Source of the DNA: Tamarix chinensis
Taxonomy: Eukaryota > Streptophyta > Magnoliopsida > Caryophyllales > Tamaricaceae
Direction: 5' to 3'
Length of the DNA: 64,000 nt
NCBI GenBank assembly: GCA_030549775.1
Contig: CM060177.1
Coordinates: forward strand, 49,254,244-49,318,243
Notes under the pieces: model-generated
The model's database searches: none
Seen by the model: the letters and a program-made list of their open reading frames with translations, nothing else
Told to the model about the DNA's origin: nothing
Shown: piece by piece, positions 1-12,110 of the stretch
Numbering within the stretch: the first letter of the stretch is position 1
Layout of the letters: every line of letters begins with the position of its first letter
Made by a program: the position numbers and the translations under genes

Positions 1-582
1 CATGCATGTGTATGTCTAGTAGCTTGTATGGTATGTTTCATCTATTACTAGCAACATAATCATCCGTTTGTCTTTAATTTTATGGGATATCCTTTTTAAA
101 TGAAGAATAATTGGTTCTATAATGATGAATGTCAAATCTTGAGTGTTTACTTCTGCATCAGTGAAATAATTTCTTTCTAACAAATTAGATATAAAGGATA
201 TGGGCGGTGTATCTTATGTTATTAGCACTAAGATTCATTGAGATAGATCCCAAGGGATATTTGGACTATCTCAAGAAACATATATCAATAAGGTGTTAGA
301 AATATATAGAATGGTATATTGTACTCCAAGTGTGGCTCCTATTATCAAGGGTGACAAATTACAGTTAATTTAATGTCCCAAGAATCATTGAGAGAGAGAT
401 GGGATGAAGAACATCTCATATTCGTCTACAGTTGGAAGCCTTATGTATGCTCAGGTTTGCACAAGACTTGATATTAAATATGTTGTTGGGGTATTAGGAC
501 ATTACCAGAGTAATCTAGGAGTTGACCATTGGAAAACTACAAAGAAAGTTATGAGGTATCTAAAGGGAACTAAGGACTACAT
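1..582 (+). pseudogene. Ty1/copia polyprotein, reverse transcriptase C-terminal part (broken)
   Basis: Degenerate copia pol sequence. Translating with frame changes from about 185 gives the RT end: SQGIFGLSQETYINKVLE, then a run near 404-580 with SSTVGSLMYAQVCTRLDIKY and VMRYLKGTKDY. These match the region of copia polyproteins that joins RT to RNase H. Stop codons (for example near 373 and 390) and frameshifts break it, so it is not expressed as an enzyme. The reading frame stops at 582, where a 1.3-kb element is inserted, and resumes at 1885. The 5' part (LTR, gag, protease, integrase) lies beyond the window start. Confidence 0.85.
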
Positions 583-1879
583 TGTAACACCCCAAAATTC
601 ACTACTTTTTTTTTGGAAAGCGAAAGTAATCAAATTTGAAATACATAAATTAAAACCCGTGAATTCTGAGGATATTACCACCACCACTTAGTATCAAACC
701 GGTTCACTCCGACCGTTTCAATACCAAGTGCCAAGGCTAAGGAAAGATTCACGATCAATTATAATATTAAGACAAACTAAACTTCAAATAAGCATTAAAC
801 GGTTGTAAAACAAAATCAGAGTACGCCTAAAGAATTATAATTCATTTCCAAAAGAGAAATAGGCTTAAAACCGATAAAATATTCATTTAAAATACTCGAT
901 CGAGTAATAAATCATAAGAGAGTAAATCTGATACAAAAGAAATAGCAGAAGAAGATAAAATAACAAGAAGAGAGAATACGTCCACAACACTCTCGAACTT
1001 TGAGCCAACCACAAGCTCAACACATAGCCCCGACTGATGTCTCGCTCACCTGTACAAAGTCAGAAGGGCATACTACTCGTGGGAATGAGCAGCACCCATG
1101 AAAAGGGTGATCAGTACACTACGTACTGAGTAAGATAACCGAGCACTAAGGCCCAACACATAAGCACATAAGTCATGCAGAAGAATAGAAGATCACAATC
1201 ATAAATGCATATGATCAACCAAGTAAAAGTACAAAGGCCCATATACAATCTGGATTAATTATTTAATTAATCTTTCATCAAAAATCGATACACACCATGC
1301 CTTTTATCAAATCCATGTAAGTACAGGAACACCCCACTATTATAACTGATGGGTCGGTCACACATAGAGCATTATGCCCTAACCACTATTATTACCGATG
1401 GATCGGTCACATATAGGGTAAAACCCTAACCACTATTCCTAACTGGTGGATCGGCTGGTTCCTGCTCGCATGGTGTTCCACTATAAGTAATTAGTATCTT
1501 TTAGGTGCCTTAACAAACTCTGGGTTGTTGTGATTAACTAGGGTTGGAGTGGCTAATTGTGATTTGTTATGGTTAATTAAGGTTTGGAATGGCTAATTAT
1601 GGTTGTTATGGTTAAATAGGATTTGGAGTGGTTAACTATGGTTTGTTGTGGTTGATTAGGGTTGTTGTGGCTACTTAGAGTTTTTGTGTTATCATGTGTA
1701 TTTGGTGATTGAAGTATAATTATGATTGTGGAATTTATGATTTGTGATGTGTGAAGTGTAAAGATAATGATTCATGCATGGCAGTAATATTCCCAGAATT
1801 CACGGGTTTTAATTTATGTATTTCAAATTTGATTACTTCCACTTTCCAAAAAAAAAGTAGTGAATTTTAGGGTGTTACA
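583..1879 (-). mobile_element. LTR-derived element with about 97-bp inverted ends, TSD TACAT
   Basis: Inserted in the copia RT/RNase H junction. The 5-bp target duplication TACAT is at 578-582 and 1880-1884, and the ends are TG...CA. The first and last ~97 bp are inverted copies of each other with only a few mismatches (shared core TGTAACACCC, then AAAATTCACTACTTTTTTTT). The left 900 bp match the 3' part of the family-1 LTRs at 11575 and 35637: the same terminal sequence, the hairpin cassette near 1068-1133 and CCGGTGG-type repeats near 1335-1470. A normal family-1 LTR should end on the right with GGGGCATTTCA-like sequence. Here that end is replaced by an inverted copy of the other terminus. 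No coding capacity. Confidence 0.85.
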
Positions 1880-1884
1880 TACAT

Positions 1885-2395
1885 GCTCATGTATCATCAT
1901 GTTGAGGATTTAGAGGTAGTAAGCTATTTGGATGCATACTTTATTGGATGTGTAGATTCATGCAAATCTACTTCTAGATTTATATTCCTATTGGACGGTG
2001 GAGCAATATCCTAGAAATGCAAAAAAGCAGGATTGCATAGCCACTTCTACAATGGAAGCAGAACTCATCTCATCATTTGAATCCACAAAGCATGGTGTGT
2101 GGTTAAGAAATTTCATATCAGGTCATCAAATAGTGGATTCTATTTCTAAACCTTTGATGCTTAAGTGTGACAATTTAGCTATCATCTTTATCTCAAGAAA
2201 CAATAAAAGTAGTAGTCATGCCAGGGCATAGACTTGAAGTACTTGAAGATAAATGAATGTGTTTCAAAAGGAGAATTAGTTTTGAAACACATAGAAACTG
2301 AGTATATGTTACCTAATCCTTTAATTAAAGCCATATTGCCAAGCAAGTTTAAGGATCATGTATGTAATATGGGTGTTGAACCCTCTATATGATTG
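1885..2395 (+). pseudogene. Ty1/copia RNase H domain and polyprotein C-terminus (broken)
   Basis: Continuation of the copia pol after the inserted element. Near 1885-1950 it reads as a Y-L-D-A motif leading into RNase H. At 1998-2231 it gives ATSTMEAELISSFESTKHGV and a CDN motif (LMLKCDNLAIIFISRN). At 2232-2395, in other frames, it gives LKYLKINECVSKGELVLKHI and the C-terminal LPSKFKDHVCNMGVEPSI. These are the standard copia RNase H blocks (S-T-x-E-A-E, C-D-N, K-Y, H-I-x-T). A stop at 2229-2231 and frame changes make it a pseudogene. Confidence 0.85.
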
Positions 2396-2662
2396 TATTA
2401 TTATGATACATAATAATGCTTGTAAATAAAGTTGTGTTTGTTTCTCACTTGATTTGTATACATATGGTTTATTGAGAAATAACACGTTAAGTGAAGGACC
2501 TTGAATAAACATTGGGTTTATTCATAAAGTTAAAGTTGTGGATGGAATTAGTACATTGTGATACATAGAAAATAACTTTTAAAATGTCGAAAGCTTGTCA
2601 CCATGATTCGTGCATCAGTTTGTACTAACATAAGGAGACTATTGATAATCTAATTTATATGG

Positions 2663-3305
2663 ACCAAGTGGGAGAAAATTAATATATTTTAGTTTTATAA
2701 AATGATTCTTATTATTTTATAAATAAAGTGTCTTAAATTATATATATATATATATATATAAACTCTTAGTGTGGTTCATATTAAATTTGATATAAATACT
2801 TTGGCAAGAAAGATTATTAAATATGTGTTTCAAGTTAGTATATTAATCTAATTATCTCTTCTAATATTTTTTTTATAGTAGAAATAGTTATAGGATGTAC
2901 ATGGGAGGTGGGGTGTACTTAAATAAAGAAAAGAAAAGAAGGTTAAAGGTGTATTATTTTTTGAATGTATATTAGCATGGTTATGGGCCAAACCCATTAG
3001 TAGATTATTTATAATTATAATGTCGTTCCAAATTGAAGTGCTCGTTCATTAATGTTTTTTTGGATTCAACGCTTCTTCTCTCTGCTTCTTATTTTCTTCT
3101 ATAATATATATATTGAAGATTGAAGAGAAAATTGAGATTAATTATGTTCTTGAAAGCAAGCATAGTTCATGAAGATTACAAAAAGTCTATGTTTTCGATT
3201 TTGCTAAAGATATACACACTATCGAGTCGTTGATTGAGGGAATATAATTGACGGGTTGCATTCTATTCATAGTTATTTTTAATTTTATTGTAATTAATTC
3301 CAGCA
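2663..3305 (+). mobile_element. Polypurine tract and probable 3' LTR of the copia element
   Basis: The sequence GACCAAGTGGGAGAAAATT at 2663-2681 resembles the copia polypurine tract that precedes the 3' LTR (typically AAGTGGGAGA). The stretch that follows is AT-rich with a (TA)n run at about 2738-2761. It ends with TAATTAATTCCAGCA at about 3305, a common 3' end of copia LTRs. The 5' LTR is outside the window, so the boundaries are inferred from motifs only. Confidence 0.45.
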
Positions 3306-3834
3306 ATGTCTAGATGTACGTTTTTATCAATCTTTAATAAACATTATTTAGTTAAATTATACGTAGTATATTTGGGCATTGAATTGTGTATGAATTATAC
3401 ATACTAATGTTGATAATAATTCATGCCATTAAATTATATCTAACAAAGGATCCTAGCATCTTTATTTTTTATTTTTTATCAACCTCTGGACTGACCTAAT
3501 GCATACGTGCAATTCGGTGCTCCTTCTATTAATTGGATATGGCTTTGACATTCATGTGCCGGTACCTTTAGTAGTACATACGAGAACGTATGTCGGCATC
3601 AGAAAGGTAGGATGGCCAGCTCAAAAGCCATAACAACTGCTTTCCCTCACCGGTGGCTCTTGAATCCAAATCTCTAACCCTGCCTACTAGGTAAGATTTA
3701 TGGATACGATCATCATATATAGTTATAGTAGTGCTCCAAAGTTCAAATCTCATAGAAAATAAATAAATTTCCTGTCAAGTCGCCCTATCCGAATGAAAGC
3801 GGCCTGTTAATTTTGGCGTTTGATTTTAGAGATG
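3306..3834. other. Intergenic stretch, no gene recognised
   Basis: A 61-codon minus-strand reading frame at 3568-3753 resembles no family I know. I see no TE coding motif or repeat here. Confidence 0.4.
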
Positions 3835-3945
3835 TGGGTTGATGAAATCGGCCGGTGAAGAGGAAACGGAACAGAGGAATGATAGTACATACTATAATTG
3901 ATAAGCTAGTTGATGAATTACCTACCCGAAATGTGTCGTTCGATC
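3835..3945 (+). repeat. Duplicated intergenic segment, copy A part 1
   Basis: Matches 18655-18745: both contain an ATGATAGTACATACTATA-like block followed by the identical AGTTGATGAATTACCTA. It is separated from part 2 (6165-6510) by about 2.2 kb that is absent from copy B. Confidence 0.5.
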
Positions 3946-4009
3946 TCACAACTTTTATCATAGGCGACCCCGGTGTCATTTTCTTGTTATTATTATATAA
4001 ATATTATTG

Positions 4010-6164
4010 AGATATACATGGGGGTAATTTTTTGTAGTTATATATCATTTGACCCTAGATCAATTAGTTGATCTCCTCCTTTGATGTTGTTCGCTTCTGA
4101 GTGTGAGGTGTGAAAGGACTCAGGTAGTATACGACGACACCCACAAGGATCAACACCAAAACAATCAATCAAATAATAGAATCCAAATTCACCACAAATA
4201 ATTTATCAAATAAAATCACCAAGCAAAACTAATTATGGGCAGCAAGCACAAGCGAATACATCAAAAAAATGAACCAATCAACACACGATTTATATGTGGA
4301 AAACCCCTTCGATGTGAAGAGTAAAAACCACGGGACGTTTGAGGAGTCTACCCTATTTCCTTCTCTTATTATGATAAATTGAGGGCAAAATGAACCTAAA
4401 TCAGGTTCACAATAATTCACAACCCACCAACAAGAACATACATAAGAGATTAAGTAAGAAAAGATCCAAGGTGAAGAATATCACTATAAATCAGAGGTTC
4501 ATTCCCGCTACAATAACAGACAAATAAGATCTCAAAACAATGATCCAACCATTCAAAATAAGTCCCTATGTATCCCCAACAAGTTGACCAAATTTCAGCA
4601 AAATCCAACGGTGGAAACTCCGACAATCGACAACGTTCTGAAAGCTGTCCTTAAAAAATTGCAAATAACTCTTCTCTTAAATCATTTGTCTTCCTCTCTT
4701 CTTTTACTTCTAAGTGCTCATTTGGCATGGGGGTAATAGGGGTGAAACAATTACCCCCATATTTTATATATCTTATATAATCTATTTAAAATTAAATATT
4801 TGTATTCTAATAAATACCCATTTTAGATATTAATTTAATCTAAAATGGGTATTTTATTAAAATATATTTATTATTATTAAATACTTAATATAAAAGATGC
4901 AAAATAGATGAGAAATTTTTCCACCCCTATTACCCCCATACCAAAAAAGCCCTAATTGTGTGTATTATTTTCTGAATTCACACCCTCACTTACTGCCCTA
5001 ATTTTTACAGTAAGTATTTATACCAAAGGCTTAATTAAGAATCCCAAATAATAAGCCCAAGTTGGACTTAATCCAAGATTAGTAAAATGCTATCAACTAC
5101 CCACTCATTAGGACAAAGCAAAATACACATTTTACTAACATATGTAGGCTGGACCCATAATAAGGAGTGATACGAAGTTTCGTTTATGAGATCCCATCGC
5201 TCCACGGTCGTTCACATCGAATGTCTTGAATATTTGCTCAAGTATAATGGTTGTGTTGCCATGGCCTATGATGCTTAAAAAATAAATCAGGAGAGAGAAG
5301 CTTTAGAAAAAAAAAATTAAGCACCGTTAATAAAACTCGGGTTCAAAAAGAAAAAACTTGAAAATCGGGATGTGGATTTCTTCTATTAGTTTAATGGAGT
5401 GAAATTAAAATGGGTTTCTCTATGCCGGAGGGAAGAGAGGAGGAAAAACAATAGGTTAATAATAAAAAATTCCTACGCTTACAGCATTAAACTTTTAAGT
5501 TCATAACATATAATACTCAAACTCATCGCATAAAAATGTATAGGTTCATCTCATAAAATTTTCTTTTTTCCGATAAATAATGCAAGACTCATAGCTGACA
5601 CTATTCTTTCCTCACAAAAGCATAATCTACACAAGCTCAAATGGTATTGAGAAAAATATTAAATGAATCAATTTAATCTAGAGGAAGTCGAAGCTTGAAA
5701 TGGAAACCACAAAGATCCAAGGGCCTCTTGGCTCTGAGAATACGATAATCATATATACTTAATAATATAAAAGACTTATATTCATAATATAAAAGATTCT
5801 TGTTTGAGGCATAAAATCCATAGGTTCATCATATTAAATACCTAGATTCATGACAAAAGGCGTTTGGGTTCAAAAGATGAACATCTATTAAAATATCCTA
5901 TATATTGATTGTTAAATTATAAAATGACATCAAGTCTACAAATAAAAATGATAAAATTATAAAAATTACCTTGTGTTAATCATGCTTATTAAAAAATTCA
6001 TAATAAAAAGTCAAAAATAATAATAAAAATAAACCATTATTTAGGAATATAAAATTATAAAAATGGTCTAGTGTACCTAAATAAACATTATAAAATAGCA
6101 AAAGATAACCCTTTATAATTAAATAAATTTTATAAATTACAAAAAATAACTCTGATTGTACCTT
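4010..6164. other. Probable inserted TE-derived block, class unclear
   Basis: This interval is absent from the paralogous segment near 18.75 kb, so it was probably gained here. The stretch 4110-4640 has the look of a retrotransposon LTR or leader read in reverse (GTGGAAAACCCC followed by AAAAACCACGGGAC), but I find no coding domain or paired LTR. It contains the MITE at 4714-4952. From 5170 to 6160 it is AT-rich without a recognisable gene. Confidence 0.35.
4714..4952. mobile_element. Tourist-like (PIF/Harbinger) MITE, TSD TAA
   Basis: A 239-bp AT-rich element with ~30-bp terminal inverted repeats. The left end is GTGCTCATTTGGCATGGGGG; the right end, read in reverse complement, is GGGCTTTTTTGGTATGGGGG; both continue with TAATAGGGGTG. 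It is flanked by TAA at 4711-4713 and 4953-4955, the TWA target duplication typical of PIF/Harbinger elements. An inner palindrome (TACCCATTTTAGAT and its complement) lies near 4825-4855. No coding capacity. Confidence 0.8.
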
Positions 6165-6510
6165 ACAAGATAAGTATTTATCAAATTCATTGGCTTAGAT
6201 TAAACAGAATCAAATTCAAGAAACATAATAAGTAACATGCAATCATGCCTCCAACCAAAAGCGCTTTTCCATATTCAAGCTGAGCATGCATGTGCCTCCT
6301 ACTAATCCAGATATGGTCATCTTTTTATACAAAAATTTAGCCTCATATGAATTCCTATGCAACATTGAGTCATACATGTATATATTGATTTCTTATTACA
6401 GTTATAAAAGTCTTCGTCCCTTGATTGCAAAAGTTTGTAGGACAATATATTGGTAAAAGTAATATATGTGGTGTGTTCTATCATGTTGGTAAAAGTTAAG
6501 CCATACCACA
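6165..6510 (+). repeat. Duplicated intergenic segment, copy A part 2
   Basis: Matches 18755-18932 plus 19240-19385. Shared blocks include GAAACAT.ATAA.TAACATGC, CC.TATTCAAGC.GA and ATAAAAGTC. At 6364-6371 it keeps a single ATTGAGTC, where copy B has a 300-bp MITE flanked by two copies of GTTGAGTC. Confidence 0.55.
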
Positions 6511-6779
6511 ACAAGGAGGTAATAACAAAAATGTTTAAAATGTATAAATGTAAAGCACACAATGATTTATGTGGGTAAAAAATAGTAAGGCGAAACAATT
6601 ATGAAATAGTAAAATAACAATCTAATCTTTCACTTTTCAACAATGATCAAGTAGGTACACCATATAATCATCTCTACATAAAGCTAGAGGCATCAAAAAT
6701 TATCATCAGAACATCAGTAACACACCACACCAAATTTATACAAAATAAAGTAGAGCAAAAGGAAGTTTTATCAAACTCA

Positions 6780-7395
6780 CCTGAACTAACTATGGGTCGA
6801 GATTTCCTTTAGGCAAGGTCTTCATCATCATATCCAAACTATATTGGCTTGTATGGATCTTCACAAGTTGGAAAAACTTGTCTTCCATCACTTCTCTAAT
6901 GATATATTTCGAATATGGTTTGTTTGAGAGTGGTAAGTGGAATTTTTAGCAATTTGAATGGCACTTTGATTGTCACAATAGAAGAAATACATTTCTTGCT
7001 CCATTCCCAACTCTGTAAAAAAATCCCTCATCGAAATCAACTCTTTACTAGCTTCACAAGTTTCAATATACTCAACTTCCATTGTTGTAGAGGAACACAT
7101 TTCTGCAATCTTAATTTCCATGAGACAACTCTTCTTCCTAAGAGATTTTTATCAAGTACCCTAGAAGTTGACTTAATAGAATTAACATCACCTAACATAT
7201 CAACATCTAGATCTATTTAATGCTGGTTTTTCAAGTCCAAAACATAGATATAATCTAGAAGTACCTCTGAGATGTCAAAGGTTTCATTTTACAGCAACCT
7301 AATGCTCTTTCTCTTGATTTGACATGAATCTGCTAACAGCCCCAATAGCATGTGTTATACCTAACCCAGTGCATACCATGGTGTACATCAAATAA
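6780..7395 (-). pseudogene. Ty1/copia RT end and RNase H relic
   Basis: Minus-strand copia pol fragment. From right to left it gives MYTMVCTGLGITHAIGAVSR with FMSNQEKEH (RT C-terminus; SNPGKEHW in intact elements) and RGTSRLYL. It then gives a decayed D-x-D-x-x-G-D block, and at 6888-7121 SSTTMEVEYIETCEASKELI and FYCDNQSAIQIAKNSTYHSQ. Below 6888 it continues into the C-terminal IHTSQYSLDMMMKTLPKGNL. The S-T-x-E-x-E-Y-I and C-D-N-Q-S-A-I motifs identify RNase H. Internal stops near 7225 and 7295 and truncation at both ends show it is dead. No LTR of its own is visible. Confidence 0.85.
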
Positions 7396-7879
7396 TTCTA
7401 ACAACATGTGTTATATCTTTCCTTAAGGAGGATACTCACTCTTTCCTTAACAATTATTATCTTATATCTTCTCTCCACCACATGCTCCTTTTACTCTCTA
7501 GTATTCAACTTAACCACTCAGTACTTAAACTTAACATCTATAATTGTAATTAAATATGGGATTAAAGCTGTCCATGGGATTAGTGTTTTATTTCAAATAT
7601 TTTATAGGTGGTTATTTAGTAGCATAATAAATAAAAAAGTAAGAGTGCAGATGATATTTGTCTTAATGACTAAAGGCCAACTCTTAGATACTAGAGGTTC
7701 TAAATTTAAATATACATCCCTTTTTCTCAGTATTATAACGCCTTTATGGAATCATCACCTTCAAAAACTTTGAATGTTTGCATCAAACTCATTGTTACAT
7801 TGTGTTTATGGCATTATATATACCATCATATAACATGGCTTTCACTTAACTTCCTTTTTCAACAAATACATCAACCATT
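7396..7879. other. Intergenic stretch, no gene recognised
   Basis: AT-rich. The 121-codon frame at 7408-7773 (+) is hydrophobic and low in complexity, with no domain I recognise, so I treat it as chance. Confidence 0.4.
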
Positions 7880-8560
7880 AATAGCTCTTCCCTCTCTCAT
7901 CCCTTATAATTTTGAATAATTTATTTTTTTAGCATGTCCTCTAAGGTTTGAATGGTCATCTTTGTCTGACCATTCATGGCTAGGTAAAAATGAGTACTCA
8001 TCTTTAACTTATTTCTAAAATCAGTTGGTAAATTTTGCCAAAATTGTGACAAAAATCTATAATTCTGATCTAACACAATGTCTCTAGGGACTCCATGCAG
8101 TTACACAATGTGCTTCCTGTAAGTGTTGGCTAGCCACCCCATACTCCACATCATCATCATGGGTATGAATACTACTGACTTAGTGAGGCGATCCACAACA
8201 ACTCAAATATAATCAAAACCATTATGGGTCATCGGAAGACCCAACATGAAGTCTATTGATATGTTTTCTCATTTTCCTTTTAGTAATTGTACAAACCCTA
8301 CTGGACTCTTGTGCTCAATCTTGACATTCAAACAGGTCAAAGATCAAGCAACAAACTTTGCAACCTCCTACTTTATATAGGAAAACCAATATACCCTCTC
8401 CAAATCCTTGTGCAGGTTATCCTCTCTAGGGTGGACAAAATAAGGAGTAAAATGTCCTTCATTCAAGATTTTCCTCTTAAGCTCAGCATATCCTTAAGGT
8501 AAACACTACCGTCCTCATGGAGTTGAAACCCTTGAGCTAAAACCAAAACGTCCAATAAGA
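7880..8560 (-). pseudogene. Ty3/gypsy integrase relic
   Basis: Reading the minus strand from 8540 to 7900 gives, with stops, AELKRKILNEGHFTPYFVHP and LHKDLERVYW (the zinc-binding N-terminal region preceding the integrase core), then LTCLNVKIEHKSP. It continues with the integrase core: IDFMLGLPMTHNGFDYI, VVVDRLTKSVVFIPMM, LHGVPRDIVLDQNYRFLSQF and FYLAMNGQTKMTIQTLEDML. These are the usual chromovirus integrase blocks. There are stops inside and no RT on either side. It abuts family-2 LTR sequence in an order (LTR then integrase) that implies an internal deletion or chance juxtaposition. Confidence 0.8.
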
Positions 8561-11410
8561 ATTAGAGTGCGTAAGACTAAGTTATATAAATATTTAAAAG
8601 ATTATTTACAACAAAAAGCCTTGACGATCCCCGACATATTCAAATGCAAGAAGAATAATAAGCTAAGAATATAGGGTTATAATAGTAGAAAACAAGTTAG
8701 GGTCCGATCCCAAAACATGGTCTATCATCAATCTCATAAAAACCTCTAGATGTACATGACTCAATCCTGGAACCCGAGCTAAGGTAGGCCCATTATTGGT
8801 CATCTCCAAAAACCTACACATGGTCCTTTGCTCGTGGGAATGAGCGGGTAACTAAGCAAACGGACACATCAGTATACTACATACTGAATAAGCCAAGTTA
8901 CCTCCTCAACTAAAGTCACAAGCATAACAGGTTCTATTATGTCATAGATATAATACTTAACATGCATCATGCCAATGCCATATAAGAAAGTGTAGTATTG
9001 CATCAGGATTCACTATCATACATAACTCAAGCAACTTAGAATGTATCATGCTCATAACCATAGTACAATATCATAAATAATCACACATATGTACTAAGCA
9101 AATTGTTATAGATAGCGTGTATATTCTAACTTGCTCAATCTCCTAGGTTATACCATTTCCTTATCCATATACTAATATAGGTCAACATTCAGTCAATCAT
9201 TCCACTTATTAACCGATTATTCATTCAAGTCATTATCTAAGTAGTCATTCAAGCTTTTACCATTATTACTATCCAACCATTCATTCTAATCATTATCTAA
9301 TTATTCATTATCGAGCGATGGACTATGCACCATCCCGTAGTCTCATATACGATGGAAGCATATCCAAACCAAGGGACATAAAGCCTAAGCTGAAGCTAAT
9401 AATCATAATAGACATAAGTCCAGGCTAAAGCCAACCACTTGGACAACCAGACTCTTTAGTATCGATACCTCCTAGTATATTATTAGTGTCTAAAGTAGGT
9501 AAGGCATAGGGATCTACTAGGATCTCGCCTGAAGGCACCAATAAACACCAGAAGGCAGACTAACCCCTAGTAGTTAACCAAAGATCGAGTAACCTAGACT
9601 CATACACAACTTGATTGTCTTTTTCTTTACATGATTAGTATATTATTCATGAGGTTACGTAATCACACAAGGCCCATACAAACCATAAGTAATACATTCG
9701 TATATCTCTTCCATATTAATTCATTTCCATCCCCGGCCATATATAAGGTTTCCATTTATGCTTGTTCAATATTAATTATGCTCATTATATTGCTTCATTC
9801 AAGCACATTCCATGTTTTATTACCTTATTTCTCAAGAACCATCACATTTCATATGTGGTACACCCATTAAGCGTCATTGAGTATATTATAAATCACGGTC
9901 CATTTAATTCCTTCATTAGGTCATTAATCCTTGATAATATCTATATTTTATCCTTTAAACAATCATATGACAATCACATGCATAGCTTCAATGTATAGCT
10001 CCAAAGCATATCTAGATCAAGAAGAACATAATCACACAACCGAACCTAAATATTCGATCGGTTTGGGCTAACCAATCGATCTGGTTGGGCCTACTAGTCG
10101 ATCAGTTTTGCTCAACCAAACCCTACTTTTCTTTAAATTGGTCGATCGGTTTAGGAAAATTAGTTTCTTATTCATAGACCAATCGATCACTTCTACTCAA
10201 CCAGTCGATGGGTTTAAGTAGAGAGCAAGACCAAGGTCTCTGCAGGCATACTGGTCAATGGGTTACTCTTCTAGGAATTTGTCGATTAGTTTGACCTAAC
10301 CAGTCAATCAATTTGTACTCCAATAGCACCAAAAAATCAATTTCATGTAAATCATACTTATAAATATTTATCATAACATATTGGAACATGTTCTGACATC
10401 ACATAACACATTTTTAGCTTACTTTAGTTGCACATTTCATCATTAATCATCTCAACCCAAACTTTCCTCAAGATTCATGTTTTTCACTCAGAGTGCAAAA
10501 TCTAACCATCCAAATCCAGTTCTATAAGCTATATATTCATGACACCATGTAATATCAAACTTAAAGAGTTCCATATCATGTAATATTACTCATAACCCAT
10601 TTTAGAAGTAAGAATAACTTACTTGATGCAGGCAAAGCTTTCCTTAAACATGAACACTCAACCTGTGAAATCCTAAACTTTCAAAACCTTAAAAACAACA
10701 AGTTTAACTCAGCAATTTGTGAATAAATTTTATAAATCTGAACTTGGAATTGAAGGGAAATAATGAACATACCACACCCAAGGGAAAAATAGAGGGTAAT
10801 TTAGCTGAACCGCTTGACCTTTTTCCTAAATCTAACTTTTTCTTGCTTAATAATTAAAGTAAGAAGGAGCTAGAGAAAGTATCAAAAGAGTATGAGAAAT
10901 TTGACTGTAGGGCTTGAAGTGAAAAAGAAAGAAGCTAAATGCTAAAGAGTTAAGTATTTCGATAGCTAAAAGAAAGGTGAATAAAAGGGGTGATTGAGGT
11001 TATTTATAGCCAACAGATCGATACAAATCACAAGTGTGGTTAGGAACAGATCAAAAACCCTAATTCTTACCATTCAAATTTGAGTTAGTTAGACATATTT
11101 TGTCCAATATATGTTGACTTATCCTTCAGAGATCAAATGGTGAAGCAGGTCAATTGGTCCAAAAATGTAATACACAATAGGGGAAATGGAAGGTCAGCGT
11201 GGACGGAATCTCTCAGCTGAGCAGCATTGAGTTGTGATCGAAGTAATGAATCCTAGATCTGTTCAAAGGAGATAGGTGGAAGAAGACAAAGTTGAGGTCA
11301 TATTCCCCCCCCCCCCACCTCAATTAATTCAATCAGATCAATCTGAAGTTGTAGTTTCGGGCCAAATGCATCATAAAAAAAGGCTAATAATCTTTTAGGA
11401 ACAATCTTTT
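8560..11410 (-). mobile_element. Family-2 LTR, truncated, minus orientation
   Basis: Collinear with the reverse complement of the complete family-2 LTR at 58718-62121. It has the hairpin cassette at 8829-8888, the CGATCGGTTTGG-type repeat cluster at 10050-10330, and the TATA motif GCTATAAATAAC (reverse of 11000-11010). Further matches (GGAAGGTCAGCGTG..GGAATCT and GCATCAT) continue to about 11410. The expected TG/CA termini are missing at both sides, so no target duplication can be read. The left boundary is approximate. Confidence 0.75.
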
Positions 11411-12052
11411 TAAAGAAATTATCTAGCTATATTTGTTTACAACAATCTTTTATAATTAAGCATGCATATTCAAAACTCTTGAACAAATTTAAATAGGGCA
11501 CACATCGTATGAGACTTGATGCTAGCTAAAATGAACTAAACCAAAATGCGTTTATTTTTTACCGCGACATTTTATGTAACACCCCCAAATTTACTACTAA
11601 AAATTTTCCTTTAATTAAAAAGGGTTTAACAGAAACAAAAAGATAAAACTGTAAACTCGGGGGCATTACCGCCACACTTAATACCAGATCGGTTCACTCC
11701 TATCGTCCCGATACTAAGTGCTAAGGCTAAACAAGATTGATCGTTAAGTACAAATCATTAATAAAACACTGGTTATTAGCAAAACACAAGTCATACATAA
11801 TTAGAGTTTAGAAATCAAAAGGGTACAACCCAAAGTACAGTTTTAAAAGTACCAAATGTCAGAGGACATAATACAGCTGGATAAAAAAAATATAATAATA
11901 CAGGGGAAACAAAACAGAGGATGAGCTCTGGCCACATCACTCTCGACCCCCAAGCTAGGTCCAGGCTCAACTCTCAGCCTTGCCTGATACCTCGTAAGCA
12001 TTGTAGGCATCAAAGACATCGTCCCCTACCTGCACAAACTCAAACGGGTCTT

Positions 12053-12110
12053 TTGCTCATGGGAATGAGCAGCACCCATAAAACGGGTAATCAGTACGCT
12101 ACGTACTGAG
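12053..12110 (-). promoter_or_regulatory. Hairpin cassette of the family-1 LTR
   Basis: On the sense (minus) strand: TCAGTACG-TAG-CGTACTGA, an 8-bp stem with a 3-base loop, then ACCC-GTTTTAT-GGGT, then TGCTC-ATTCCCAT-GAGCA. Related cassettes occur at 1068-1133, 8829-8888, 36107-36171, 41758-41815, 49259-49317 and 61641-61699. The role is unknown; the position suggests the transcribed 3' part of the LTR. Confidence 0.6.
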
